NCBI RefSeq assembly: GCF_011386835.1
Contig: NC_088797.1
Location: forward strand, 59,917,587 to 59,981,586
Length of the DNA: 64,000 nt
Direction of reading: 5' to 3'
DNA from: Chrysemys picta bellii
Taxonomy: Eukaryota > Chordata > Testudines > Emydidae
Shown: in pieces, positions 11,310 to 22,167 of the stretch
How positions within the stretch are numbered: position 1 is the first letter of the stretch
How the letters are laid out: every line of letters starts with the position of its first letter
The notes under the pieces: model-generated
What the model was told of the DNA's origin: nothing
The model's input: only the letters and a program-made list of their open reading frames with translations
The model's database searches: none
Program-made: the position numbers and the translations under genes

Positions 11310-12155
11310 TTTTATCTTGTGAAAGTGACTAACAAACCCATTCTTCCTCCACAAGCATAAACCAAACTAGCACGTTCACAAAGGCTCAGCACCTTTTGCC
11401 TCTGGACACTCACCCAAAGAGATTCCACAAATTGTGGCAGATGAAAGCAAATCCTGTGAAATCCCCGTAATGCACACCACACTCCGCCCGATGACTTCCA
11501 CAGTGTCCAGGACAGAGATGTCTCTAAGCACATACCAAACTGGGCATAGAACAGAAAAGCCACGACAAGCAGAAAAGATCCATGAAAGTTTGCAGAGTGG
11601 GGCTGATCTAGTCTCCACAGCCCTTCCCCTTTTCTCCACATGCCCTCCCCCCACCCCCATACTGACCTAACATTACCTTTGGTCTCTTCTGAGAAGGAGA
11701 GACCAGGCGCCTCACCACCAACCCTGTTCAGGACCCAGTGGACCATCTCCTCTGCAGCAGGTGCCAGGTAGCTGCTCCCCCGCCCCCATCTTTGAGAGCT
11801 TTGCAGAGGGCAGCAGCAGACAAGTAGAGCCAGTGCCTTTCCATTGCAAATCCATCAGGGTCTCCGAAGGAATGGGGGTCAGGGAGTAGTTTGACGATCT
11901 ATCTCAACGGGGTCTGTGAGAGAGGAAACCCTCTTCATCCTCATCCTCTGCTGGAATGAGCTGTTGGAACTGACAGCATGACATAAGGCTTAGTGCTGTA
12001 GTCAGGGAACCCCACTTTGTAACCTTGTTGTGTGTGATAGGCCTGGGTTCATTGGTTGGCGTGGTACCTAACCCTAGGCTCTGTTACCAGGGATCAGATA
12101 TATCAATAGGGCATCAGTCAGGGGTGTGTTTTGCATATTGTCTCCAGGTCCCAAG
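11310..12155 (-). repeat. Minus-strand module, A1 copy 2
   Basis: Paralogous to 50390-51235. The minus strand contains LLVVAFLFYAQFG followed by GGTATGTGC, which could be a splice donor. It also contains VLDTVEVIGRSVVCITGIS before GTGAGT, and a segment ending SFSEETKG before GTAATG. The remainder of this copy is beyond the LTR insertion at 18905-19170. Exon-like appearance only; frames differ between copies. Confidence 0.35.
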
Positions 12156-12610
12156 GAAGTTGTGATGGAGTGAGGGATTTTCTTGTTTTTTTCAATGGTT
12201 TGCATGCAGAGGGGGTGGGATGCAGTTTCCCTGGTTGTTACTGGTTTAACAAGGTGATGGGAGAGGTAGTTTGTTATTACAGAGGACCTGTGATGGAACT
12301 TGGGACCCCAGCCAATGGCCTAGAGAATGGATACCCCAGCGACTGGTGACCTGGTGACCGGGAGGCCCAGCTCGGGAGTCACAGCTGATTCTGGCCAGTG
12401 GGAGGACAATGGGCTGCGAAGAGAGGACCCCGGTGACCTGACCAGCCGGTTCCAACCAGAGGGGAACAAAGGACGGCTGGGAGGAGAGGACGCCCAGGCG
12501 ACACTGTTTACCTGGATAGAAGACAATGGACAGCAACGGGGCTTGGGGGCAGGTGATATCAGATGCCCAGCAGGAAAGCACTGGGGCTCAGGACTGGAGA
12601 GAGAGAACAG

Positions 12611-13275
12611 TGTGACAGATCCAGACCAGTGGGGTACAGGAGTCTGGGAGAGGGCAAATATACTGGTCACTGGATGAATAGTTTTCTGTTCCCTGAGTGA
12701 CCAGAGGAGGGGCTGCACTAGAGTAATCAGGAACCTGCTAGAACCAGCTAAGGCAGGCAGGCTAATTAGGACACCTGAAGCCAATTAAGAAGAAGCTGCT
12801 AGAATCAATTAAGGCAGGCTAATCAGGGCACCTGGGTTTTAAAAGGAGCTCACTTCAGTTTGTGGTGGGAGTGTGAGGAGCTGGGAGCAAGAGGCGCAAG
12901 GAGCTGAGAGTGAGAGTGTGCTGCTGGAGGACTGAGGAGCACAAGTGTTATCAGACACCAGGAGGAAGGTCCTGTGGTGAGAATAAGGAAGGTGTTTGGA
13001 GGAGGCCATGGGGAAGTAGCCCAGGGAGTTGTAGCTGTCATGCAGCTGTTACAGGAGGCACTATAGACAGCTGCAGTCCACAGGGCCCTGGGCTGGAACC
13101 CGGAGTAGAGGGCGGGCCCGGGTTCCCCCCAAACCTCCCAATTGACCTGGACTGTGGGTTCTTCCAGAGGGGAAGGTCTCTGGGCTGTTCCCCAACCCAC
13201 ATGGTGAATCTCTGAGGCAAGAAAATCCGACAATAAGCGCAGGACCCACCAAGATAGAGGAGGAACTTTGTCACA
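12611..13275 (+). repeat. 5' LTR of Gmr1-like element
   Basis: 665 bp, TGTGACAGATCC to TTTGTCACA. It is nearly identical to 17845-18511, differing by scattered substitutions and small indels. Frames inside it are not genes. Confidence 0.9.
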
Positions 13276-13293
13276 CGGTGTCAGGAGTGGGAT
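13276..13293 (+). other. Primer-binding site, tRNA-Leu type
   Basis: The 18 bases directly after the 5' LTR match, with about two mismatches, the complement of the 3' end of a vertebrate tRNA-Leu (TGGTGTCAGAAGTGGGAT from memory). This position and fit are expected of a minus-strand primer site. Confidence 0.7.
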
Positions 13294-13397
13294 CTTGGGG
13301 TGCACAGTGCAGCGGAAGAAGGAGGGTGATTTAAAAAGAAAACAACGACAACAAAAACAAAACAAAAACAGGGAGAGGGTTTATTTTTTTCATCACA

Positions 13398-14345
13398 ATG
13401 GATGACATAGTGAGGGCACTGATACAAGCTATGGCTGCCCAGCAGGAGGCTACCTGTGTCCAGGCAGCCGCCCAACAGGAGGCAGTGCGGCTGCAGCAAG
13501 AGACTAATCGCCTGCTGATGGACCAGGTTGCTCAAGACCGAGCTATGTTGCGGGAACTGGTAAACCAGGTAAAGTCCCTTAATGACCTGAATCGTGGCCT
13601 TGACGGCACGCGGCTCATACAGGTCAGCCATTGGCTGCAGAAAATGAGATGGGAGGATGATGTAGAGGCATACCTCCTGGCCTTTGAGAGGACAGCCCTA
13701 CGGGAGGCCTGGCCTCGAGATCAGTGGTCTGGCATCCTTGCCCCATTCCTGTGTGGGGAGGCCCAGAAGGCCTACCATGATCTGCCTGAAGAGGCTGAGG
13801 CAGACTACCCTCAGCTGAATGCAGAGATCCTGGCCAGATCTGGGGTAATGACAGCAGTGCGGGCCCAGCAGTATCACGGTTGGAGGTACCAGGAAGACAA
13901 AACCCCGCGGTCCCAATTGTATGACCTCATCCATCTCACACGAAAGTGGTTGCAAACAGAGTCCTGGAGTCCGGAAGAGATACAAGCAGTTCTGGTCATC
14001 GACCGATACATGAGGGCACTACCACCAGACCTTCGTGCCTCGGTAAGCCAGAACGAACCCTCTGCCTATGACAAGGTTTTCGCCCTGGTAGAGAGGCGAA
14101 GGACAGCGAGGGAGCTGACCCGACCAGTTAAGGAAGAGGCACCTTGGGTTAAACTAGCAGCACCAAGCCCTAAAGTTCGGGTGACTGGGCCACCAGGAGG
14201 GCCCAGGTGGAAAAAGAGAGAGGCTGAAGGCCCATCAGAGGCCACAAAGAGTCGGAGCACTGAGGGAGAAGAGAATTGTGATGTTAGATTGCCCAAACCA
14301 AGAAACCGGGGAACGCCTAGGGCTCCATACAGATGTTCTGCCTGA
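13398..14345 (+). CDS. Gag of Gmr1-like element (SCAN-related capsid)
   Basis: 315 codons, open from ATG 13398. Residues about 1-65 are Gln/Ala-rich helical sequence (repeated AAQQEA). Residues about 80-230 form the capsid-like part, with [34 protein letters not shown] and [14 protein letters not shown]. This pattern resembles the SCAN domain of vertebrate zinc-finger proteins. The tail is basic. The frame ends just where a CCHC zinc knuckle should be: the next codons read through a stop to GEWGHIAAR, the middle of a knuckle. Gag would assemble the particle in the cytoplasm. It is probably truncated by that stop. Confidence 0.82.
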   Translation: MDDIVRALIQAMAAQQEATCVQAAAQQEAVRLQQETNRLLMDQVAQDRAMLRELVNQVKSLNDLNRGLDGTRLIQVSHWLQKMRWEDDVEAYLLAFERTALREAWPRDQWSGILAPFLCGEAQKAYHDLPEEAEADYPQLNAEILARSGVMTAVRAQQYHGWRYQEDKTPRSQLYDLIHLTRKWLQTESWSPEEIQAVLVIDRYMRALPPDLRASVSQNEPSAYDKVFALVERRRTARELTRPVKEEAPWVKLAAPSPKVRVTGPPGGPRWKKREAEGPSEATKSRSTEGEENCDVRLPKPRNRGTPRAPYRCSA

Positions 14346-14764
14346 GGGGAGTGGGGACACATAGCTGCACGTGTCCCAATGCTGAGGAGCCTATGCAGTG
14401 TAACCTGGGGAACTGGGCAGATCCATGCTCCTTAATCCACCTTGTGGGGGTCTCACTAACCCCACATATGTATACCAGACCAGTGAAACGAAATGGGGTA
14501 GGGACCACGGCACTGGTTGATTCGGGGAGTGCTATCAGGCTTATCTCAGGGAAGCTCGTGAAGCGTAGTCAGCTGCTGCAGGCTAAACGTACGGGGATAA
14601 CATGTGTCCATGGGACAGTTAGTTACTACCCCACCATCCCAGTAAAAATTTAGATCCAAGGGAACACTACTGAAGTAGCAGCAGGTGTAGTCCCTAAACT
14701 CCCATACCCGGTACTTATAGGGAGGGACTTCCCAGGGTTTGGAAACTTACTCCCAGTAGGGGGA
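14346..14764 (+). pseudogene. Protease region of Gmr1-like pol
   Basis: Degenerate. It carries the aspartic-protease active site LVDSGSAI (DSG at 14519-14527) and the later block VLIGRDFPGF. An in-frame TAG at 14651-14653 separates them. It is in the same frame as the following integrase. Confidence 0.7.
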
Positions 14765-16360
14765 TTGGAGAAAGATGGGGACCCTAAAATTAATGAGGCA
14801 TCCACAGCAGACTGTCAACCTCCAATCTTCTCTGAAATATCCCCAGATTTGTTCTCCACTCCCAGACAGGGTAGAAAGACAAAAAGGGAAAGAAGGGCAG
14901 CTAAGGCCTTGGGAACCCGAATACTGACCCAAAGCCAGAGGGTCGCTCTTGTAGGTAGGCGGACCCGCGCAGCTGAAAAGGAGGCCACGCAGGAGGGAGA
15001 AGCACCTGAGTCTGACCCCCACCCTAATGCTTCTGAACCAGTAGAGGCAACAGAGACTGGGCCCCTAGATGTTGGGCAGATTAGCTCCGGGAGAGGAAAT
15101 TTTGGACGGGACCAGGCAGAAGACCCAAGGTATGACAACATTAGGAAGGAGGTGACTGAAATAGATGGGTTCCCCGTGGAAGGGAAAACCCAGGGACCAG
15201 GACCCTACTTCATAATGAAGAAGGATCTCTTATACCGGGTTGCACCAGTACAGGGGCAGAAGGTACAGCAGATCCTAGTACCTCAAAAACACCAGAACGC
15301 TGTATTAAGTCTTGCTCATAGTCATCTTTTTGGGGGGCATTTGAGGCTAGAGAAGACCCTTGCACGAGTCCTACGACGGTTCTTCTGGCCCGGAGTACAT
15401 GAAGAAGTGCGGAGGTACTGTGCCTCCTGCCCGGAGTGTCAGCTGCACAGTCCCCGTCCCCACTTGAGGGCACCTTTAGTACCCCTTCCCATCATAGAGG
15501 TCCCCTTCGAGTGAATAGCCATGGACCTAGTGGGACCCCTGGAGAAGATGGCTCGAGGCCACCAATATATACTCGTTGTTTTGGACTATGCTATTCGCTA
15601 CCCAGAAGCCTTCCCTCTGCGGAACACGGCATCTAAAACTATAGCCAAAGAGCTGGTGCGGATCTTTGCCCGAATGGGGCTACCGAAGGAGATATTAACC
15701 GACCAAGGAACCCCATTTATGTCGAAGCTAATGAAGGACCTCTGTACGCTGCTCCATATATATACCCTGAGAGCTTCGGTCTACCACCCGCAGACTGATG
15801 GGTTGGTAGAAAGGTTTGACCGAATCCTCATGGCTATGATAAGGAAGGTGGTAAGTCGGGACGGGAAGGATTGGGACACCCTACTACCCTACCTTATGTT
15901 CGCTATCCAGGAGGTACCACAGGCCTCAACTGGGTTTTCCCCCTTCGAGTTATTATACAGGCGTCACCCCCGTGGCATACTAGATATCGCCAAAGAGATC
16001 TGGGAAGAGGAACCCAATGAGGGGAGAAATATAATAGAGCATGTAATGCAGATGCGAGACCGGATAGCCCGGGTTACCTCTATTGTACGGGAACATTTGG
16101 AGAAGGCACAGGAGGCCCAGCGAACCCATTACAATTGCCAGGCAAAAGTGCGACAGTTCCAACTAGGGGATCAGGTTATGGCGTTGGTACCCATGGCAGC
16201 AAGCAAGCTTCTGGCCCAATGGCAGGGGCCCTATGAGGTGGTTGAACCCGTGGGGGAAGTAACCTACAAGGTGCGGCAGCCAGGACGCAGAAAACAAGAA
16301 CAGATGTATCACGTTAACCTTCTGAAAACCTGGCATGCACAAGAGGCATGCACAACGGTC
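14765..16360 (+). pseudogene. Integrase of Gmr1-like pol
   Basis: Zinc-binding H2C2 part around 15310-15450 (HSHLFGGHLRLEKT, then CASCPEC). An in-frame TGA lies at 15512-15514, then the DDE core. First Asp is in ILVVLDYAIRYPEAF, second in ILTDQGTPF, Glu in YHPQTDGLVERFDR. All three catalytic residues are present. The GPY/F module follows (LAQWQGPYEVVEPVGEVTYK, then HVNLLKTW). The enzyme would insert cDNA into chromosomes. It lies before RT, the reverse of most Ty3 elements. One stop inactivates this copy. Confidence 0.85.
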
Positions 16361-17280
16361 CAAAAAGACCTAACCCAGGAAAACAAGCCTTCCAAACAGG
16401 TGAGAGTGTCTCCCGATTTAACACTAGACCAGAAGAATGAGGTGTCTGACATGATCTTCCGGAACCAAGATGTGTTCTCGACAAAACCAGGTCGAACAAC
16501 CCCAAACAATCACCACATCGTCATGAACCCTGGGGCCAGAGTAACAATGAGGCCCTATCGGGTGCCAGCAGCAAAAAGGGAGGAAATAAAAGCAGAAGTA
16601 AAAAAAATGCTGGAGTTGGGGATCATCAAAGAATCCCACAGTCAGTGGTCCAGCCCAATCGTGCTGGTGCCCAAACCTGATGGCACCACAAGATTTTGCA
16701 ACAACTTCCGGCGACTAAACGAAGTATCCCAGTTCGACGCGTACCCCATACCTTGCATAGATGAGCTAGTGGACCGTCTGGGTAATGCCCAGTACTTGAC
16801 TACCCTAGACTTGACAAAGGGGTACTAGCAGATTCCCCTTGCAGAAGACGCAAAGGAAAAGACTGCGTTCTCTACACCAGAGGGTCTTTTTCAATATACT
16901 GTCCTCCCTTTTGGACTACATGGGGCCCCAGCTACTTTCCACCGCCTCATGGACAAGCTATTACGCCCGCATAACAGTTATGCTGCTGCCTACTTGGACG
17001 ATGTGGTCATTCGTACCCCAGACTGGGAAACCCACCTGGAGAAGGTGGAGGCAGTCCTCGATACCTTCAGGTGAGCTAGCCTTACAGCAAACCCTGCCAA
17101 GTACGCTGTAGGGTTTACAGAGGCCAAATATCTTGGCTACATTGTGGAAAAAGGTCTGGTAAAACCCCAAGTGAACAAATTAGAGGCCATCCAAAATTGG
17201 CCCCGACCAAGTCGCAAGAAACAAGTCCGGGCGTTCCTAGGTGTGGTGGGGTATTATGGACGATTTATCCCCCACTTTGC
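16361..17280 (+). pseudogene. Reverse transcriptase of Gmr1-like pol
   Basis: Same frame as integrase, with which it is continuous. Motifs in order: MRPYRVP, GIIKESHSQWSSPIVLVPKPDG, RFCNNFRRLN, YLTTLDLTKGY, then TAG at 16826-16828. They continue with TAFSTPEG, VLPFGLHGAPATF and AYLDDVVI (YLDD at 16991-17002). A TGA follows at 17072-17074, then the thumb/connection block FLGVVGYYGRFIPHF. The polymerase catalytic aspartates are intact. At least two stops break it. Confidence 0.87.
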
Positions 17281-17830
17281 CACAAGGGCAAGCCCCCGAC
17301 AGACCTAGTGAAAGCCCGTGGACCTGATCTGGTGAGATGGTCTGACGCAGCAGAGGAAGCATTCACAGCCCTACGGACTGCCCTCTGCAGTAACCCCGTA
17401 CTGATAGCCCCGGATTTCACCAAGGAGTTTATCCTGCAGACGGATGCATTGGAAATAGGGTTGGGGGCCATTCTATCACAGATGGTCGGGGAGGAGGAAC
17501 ACCCAGTTCTATACCTCAGTCGGAAACTCCTTCCAAGGGAACAAAAATATGCAGTGGTAGAGAGAGAATGCCTCGCTGTAAAATGGGCCATGGAAACATT
17601 GCACTACTACCTGCTTGGGCACAGACTTGTCCTTGTGACCGACCATGCCCCTCTTCAATGGATGCAGTAGAACAAGGAGAAGAACACAAGGGTGACCAGA
17701 TGGTTCTTATCCTGCCAAGCTTTCCAGTATCATGTGCAACACAGAGCAGGGAGCCGTCATGGCAACGCCGATGGCTTGTCACGTGTGCACTGTCTGGCGT
17801 CCCAAGCTGCCCAACCCCTTGGCGTTGAGC
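17281..17830 (+). pseudogene. RNase H of Gmr1-like pol
   Basis: In a different frame from RT, so a frameshift lies near 17280. Features: DFTKEFILQTDALEIGLG (first Asp), LYLSRKLLPREQKYAVVERE (catalytic Glu region), and LVLVTDHAPLQWM. A TAG at 17668-17670 follows, then VQHRAGSRHGNADGLSR. The purine-rich run at 17831-17844 just before the 3' LTR is the likely polypurine tract. Confidence 0.82.
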
Positions 17831-17844
17831 AGGGGGGAGGGATA

Positions 17845-18511
17845 TGTGACAGACCCAGACCAGTGGGGTACAGGATTCTGGTAGAGGGCAAATATACTGG
17901 TCACTGGATGAGTAGTTTTCTGTTCCCTGAGTGACCAGAGCAGGAGCTGCACTAGAGTAATCAGGAACCTGCTAGAACCAGATAAGGCAGGCAGGCTAAT
18001 TAGGACACCTGGAGCCAATTAAGAAGAAGGTGCTAGAATCAATTAAAGCAGGCTAATCAGGGCACCTGGGTTTTAAAAGGAGCTCACTTCAGTTTGTGGT
18101 GGGAGTGTGAGGAGCTGGGAGCAAGAGGCGCAAGGAGCTGAGAGTCAGAGGGTGTGCTGCTGGAGGACTGAGGAGCACAAGCGTTATCAGACACCAGGGG
18201 GAAGGTCCTGTGATGAGAATAAGGAAGGTGTTTGGAGGAGGCCATGGGGAAGTAGCCCAGGGAGTTGTAGCTGTCATGCAGCTGTTACAGGAGGCACTAT
18301 AGACAGCTGCAGTCCACAGGGCCCTGGGCTGGAACCCGGAGTAGAGGGAGGGCCCGGGTTCCCCCCAAACCTCTCAATTGACCTGGACTATGGGTTCTTC
18401 CAGAGGGGAAGGTCTCTGGGCTGTTCCCCAACCCACATGGTGAATCTCTGAGGCAAGAAAATCTGCCAATAAGCGCGGGACCCACCACGATAGAGGAGGA
18501 ACTTTGTCACA
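17845..18511 (+). repeat. 3' LTR of Gmr1-like element
   Basis: 667 bp, TGTGACAGACCC to TTTGTCACA, pairing with 12611-13275. Confidence 0.9.
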
Positions 18512-18904
18512 ACAGGCAGAGCCAACCTGGATGCAGGAGAGACTTAGATGTACTGTGCTGAGGGAGGCTGGCCAGAGGGCCCTGAGAGTTTCCTATGCTG
18601 TGTTCAGATGCTCAATAAACCCTCTTGTTTTATGCTGGCTGAGAGTCACTCCGATCTAAAGAACAGGTTTCATTATTCCTTCTGGGAGTGAAGGCCCTGG
18701 GGGTCCAGAGCGAGTGGACTCCCTGAGGGGGCCCATGGCGAGAGACAGGCGTGCTAAGGCTCAGAGAGGAGTGGTTCCATGAGGCTGAGTGGCTTAACCC
18801 CCGGGAGAGAGTGGACCCCCAAGAAGAATCTTAACACACTGAAGGGGGTTCCCCCCAGGGACCGCACGGGGCCAAGACTGGGCATGACCTGTGATTCCAT
18901 GACA

Positions 18905-19300
18905 GAAGTATGTCTACAATAGATGCCACAGAGTACAACAGACAGAGCACGAGTCTCATAATGCTCTCCGACATCACTGATCTGTTCAGAATACAGAGCT
19001 CCTACCACAAAGCACATGGTGGTGGTGGTGCGGAGTTTGAGGAAAGGGAGCAAGGGGGCGGAGGATGGAATTATCAACAAGGCAAACAAAATACCAGACA
19101 CGTTACAGAGTATAAAACGAGGACAGTTCTCAGATTTCCCACAGCCCTGACTGGCCTTCCCAGATGCCAACGTCCCTTATACCTTAGAATGTGACCCTAT
19201 TGTTCCTAGCAGTAGCTGCATGTAGGTGCTAGGGTTCTTTTGGCCTAACACTGAAGAAGTACAAATGCTTCTTCAAATCCCAAACTGCCAAGTTGCACTT
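18905..19300 (-). repeat. Minus-strand module, A1 copy 2, right part
   Basis: Paralogous to 51235-51590. On the minus strand, open sequence reads LLPFLKLRTTTTMCFVVGAL and then GIYCRHTS, the equivalent of the hydrophobic segment in 10500-10780. Unidentified. Confidence 0.35.
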
Positions 19301-19585
19301 GAGTTTGTTTCCTGATATTCAGCTCAGAGCTGGCTTTTGCTAAGGTCTGTAAGTGCCTCGTCTTGAACACAGGCAGAAGGGGTGGGTGCTGGCTTACTGA
19401 GCACCTAGACCAACAATCCATGGGTGTGATGTAGGAATGGTGAAAGGTCTTAGATTGTCCTTGTCCCTCCTATATCTGATTTTTGGAGTCAGGGAAAAGG
19501 GGCCGTGGCTCCATGTACAAGAGCTGAGTTCAGTCCATCAGCGGTTGTGTGTTTCTGGTCAGTGCTGGGTCTCAGGGACCAGTAC

Positions 19586-19727
19586 CTGCTCACAGTATCT
19601 CCAATCAGACCCACCCAGTCCATAGGCTTCCCTGGGCTGTTCCTTCAGCAGGTAGGAATAGTGCCTGTATGCATCTGCTAAAGCTCCACTGACAGATCCA
19701 CAGAGCAAGCATCCACCAGCAACAGCA
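19586..19727 (-). other. Exon-like segment, unknown protein
   Basis: Minus-strand open stretch bounded by a possible acceptor (CCCTGTAACCAG) and donor (CAG/GTACTGG). It reads AVAGGCLLCGSVSGALADAY followed by RHYSYLLKEQPREAYGLGGS, a Gly/Ala-rich membrane-like stretch. The A2 copy (about 52645-52790) has a stop where A1 has Gln. The A3 copy is split by a SINE (63209-63346) and shifted. So it is either a gene surviving only in A1 or a chance open frame. I do not recognise it. Confidence 0.25.
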
Positions 19728-19739
19728 CTGGTTACAGGG

Positions 19740-20900
19740 GGTGAGTCAGGGCCTTCCAGCCTCCACAGTCCCCGAACCCAGAGGGATCTCCTGGGGTAGT
19801 GGGCCTAGCAACTCCCTGCTTCCCCCTTCAAATGAGAAGGAGAAGCTACAGGCTGGGAGAAGCCTCCCGGCACAATCACTGCCCCCCGCCCCCACCCCCA
19901 AAGCTCTGGACGTATATTTGGGTATGTCTGCACAGCACAAAGAGCCAACGTGGCCTGTCTCAGAGCCCGGGTCAGCTACAAATAGCAGTGTATAGCATAT
20001 TTGTGCCCCCTGAAGGCGACGCATGGAGGGGCACGTGTGGGGGAAACTCATCTCCTGCCAGGAGCTGGCGGGTCGGAAGCTGCTGGGGCTGCCCGGCAGG
20101 CTCGAGCCCCTGGTTTTCCGTGCTATGGGAGCCTGGGCCCAGCAGCCCTCCCTGCCCTCCTTCCCAACCTGAGCACTCCCCAGGCAGGGCGTGCGGCTCA
20201 GCTCTGAGCTGCACAACAGATGCATTCAGCATCTTATGGCAGCTGGGCTCTCCTTCGGGAGAAAGGCAACAGTGTGTTGGGGCACAGCTCAGAGCTCTGC
20301 CGCCCGCCTTGCCTGTGGACAGCTGAGATGCGTGGACAGACAGGGGCCCAAGCAGGCTGGGCAGCTCCCACCAGTTTCTGATCCTCCGGCTCCTGGCAGG
20401 AGGTGAGAGTTTTCAAACTGAGAGCCATGTCCCACACTTTGAAAACCTCTATGCTAAATGGAAAGCAGAAATCAGCGGTGGAGTGCCATATGCCTCTCCC
20501 CCCTCCGCCTTATTTCTCTGCCCCCGCAGCTTTATGCCCTGGACGCTGGCCCCACTTATCCCATCCTGGTTACAGCCCTGCTCAGTACCTCCCCTCACTT
20601 CCCCTTCAAGCCCTCTGCGCCCGCCCCATTCTTCGGGAACTTCTGCCCCTTTTATTTGTACCAGAGATGCCTTCCCCCATGCTGCCATCACCCGGATCTC
20701 CCTGCTGCAATGCTGTACCCGATGCCGCATCCTGGGTCTGCCTTTGTCTTCTTAGGCAGTCAGCTCTTCGCAGCAGTGGCCGCTCCTCCCTCGGTGTTTG
20801 TCCCCAGCACCAGAGGGGCATGATCCTGACTGGGGTTTAGCCAAGTATTAAATGGTAAATCAGGAGCAGCCCCTTCCCCAGGGAAGGCAGGGGAGTGTCC
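19740..20900. other. Duplicated stretch, no supported gene
   Basis: Matches 52.80-53.75 kb with small indels, and partly 63.40-63.96 kb. Moderately GC-rich, with frames on both strands that differ between copies. No motif or splice pattern convinced me. Confidence 0.4.
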
Positions 20901-21351
20901 CTGGGTTAGTTTCTCTAGGCAGGAATGCAATAGTAGTATGTGTTATCCTTGCTGAGACTGCTCAGGCTTTGTACAAAGACATAGCGAGAGACAGGCCCTG
21001 CCTCAAAGAGCTTACACGCCACAAAGACACCGGCTTACATCTTACACTGGCTTACATCTGTCAGAGGCAGCCTCGCTGGGCACTCATCTTGTTGCATGGC
21101 TATATATTGCATGGCTGTTTTAGAACTTCTCGTGACACTGGCAAATCTCTGGTTTACATTGGGGTAGAAGATGGTCACAGGTGACTAAAACCACATAGAA
21201 AGTAATGAGAACTAATTTGTCCAGTTGAAATTATATGGGCTGATATAAGACTGAAGAATGCAGTTAATTGAAATTGGGTCTAGTACTGCTCCCTTTGGAA
21301 AAAATGCCCATCGGATTTTTGAGGATCAGAGGGGATGTAATACCTCAATTT

Positions 21352-21640
21352 TTCAGAGAGGCAGGATGGTCCAGTAGTTAGCACTTTCATGTAGTACTTT
21401 GGGAAAACCACGTTCAATACCCTGCTCTGACACAAATTTCATGTGTAACTTTGGGCAAAGTTGCCTGGGACCAGATCCTCAAGAAGGCACCTAATTTCCA
21501 TTGAAATAATGGACATTAGGAGCCTAAATACTCTTCAGGGTTTGGACCTAAGTCTCTGAGAGCCTCATTTCCCTAGCCTTAAGATGAGGCTAGTAGCACT
21601 TCCCCAGCTCTCAGGGGTGTTGGGAAGATCCAAATGTTAG
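21352..21640 (+). repeat. MIR-like SINE carrying a palindromic MITE
   Basis: The flanks (GGATGGTCCAGTAGTTAGCAC, then a region corresponding to the MIR core) resemble a MIR such as the one at 42655-42870. In the middle, 21470-21550 is a near-palindrome (CCAGATCCTCAAGAAGGCACC against GGAGCCTAAATACTCTTCAGG). The same compound repeat recurs at 54225-54500 and 58520-58780. Confidence 0.55.
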
Positions 21641-22037
21641 CAGTTGTGAAGTTTTCAGATGTCACGGTGATGGGGGACATCTAGAGTTCCCACTGAAGTA
21701 AAACTCTTCTCTGCTGTGATGTCTACGAAATGCTCAACACTCGCTAGACAGCTGGTTTGCTGGGCTCATTGTCTATTTTGCTGACTAATATCACTTCCTT
21801 ATTCTATTTGTTTTATCTCCTGATTATCTGTAGCCTCACACTGAGCTTGTAAACTCTCTGAGGCAGGGGCTGTCTCTATTTACAGGGTGTTTTGGTTTAA
21901 AACAAATTGCCAGTTCAAAGATAGTGAGGACACACCTGGAAAGCTGCCCCATGACCTGGTGATTGATTGTGTTTAGCTGTTGTCAGAGTTAGCCTGACAC
22001 ATCTCACACCAATGCTTGTTTTCCTTCCCAATGTTAG

Positions 22038-22167
22038 CTTTTCTTGTCCTCTTGGCTTTGATGAAGAGAAATGTAAACTCACCTTCTATAAGGAGTCATG
22101 CAGCTACTTGTTGGTGCAGAAGGCCAACCCCTCTAAAACTTGTCCGTTCATGGCCATGGTGGGTTAA
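22038..22167 (+). CDS. MSMB-like subtype-2 last exon (A1)
   Basis: 130 bases, exactly the length of the subtype-1 exon. Acceptor CCCAATGTTAG, stop TAA 22165-22167, same splice phase. It encodes SCPLGFDEEKCKLTF, then SCSYLLVQKANPSKTCPFMA. It retains the three exon-4 cysteines plus one extra near the start, and matches the family pattern PxGYDxxxC...C.Y.VxxKxDPxxxC. The intron upstream is paralogous to intron 3 of the complete gene, but no exon 3, 2 or 1 is recognisable between here and 19 kb. It may be an orphan exon of a decayed gene, or its partners may be too diverged for me to see. Confidence 0.72.

Larger units (their letters stand above)
12611..18511 (+). mobile_element. Gmr1-like Ty3 retrotransposon, 5.9 kb
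   Basis: Two long terminal repeats bracket gag and pol. Short host duplication: ACAG at 12607-12610 and 18512-18515. The order along the plus strand is gag, protease, integrase, GPY/F module, reverse transcriptase, RNase H. Integrase upstream of RT is the hallmark of Gmr1-like elements and unlike ordinary Ty3. Coding frames carry several stops and at least one shift, so it is defective. The two LTRs are closely similar by eye, so the insertion is not ancient. It lies inside an older solo LTR. Confidence 0.9.
12161..18904 (+). mobile_element. Solo LTR interrupted by a Gmr1-like element
   Basis: The outer LTR starts TGTGATGGAGTG at 12161 and ends CCATGACA at 18904, with the 5-bp duplication GAAGT at 12156-12160 and 18905-18909. 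The A2 counterpart (about 51235) has a single GAAGT and no insert. LTR sequence comprises 12161-12610 plus 18516-18904; the rest is a younger Ty3 element. AATAAA followed by a T-rich stretch near 18613 fits the LTR poly(A) region. Confidence 0.85.

Noticed and set aside
12246..13365. Frames of 110-171 codons in the LTR
   Set aside because: They repeat in the 3' LTR and have no gag or pol motifs; LTR sequence is non-coding here.
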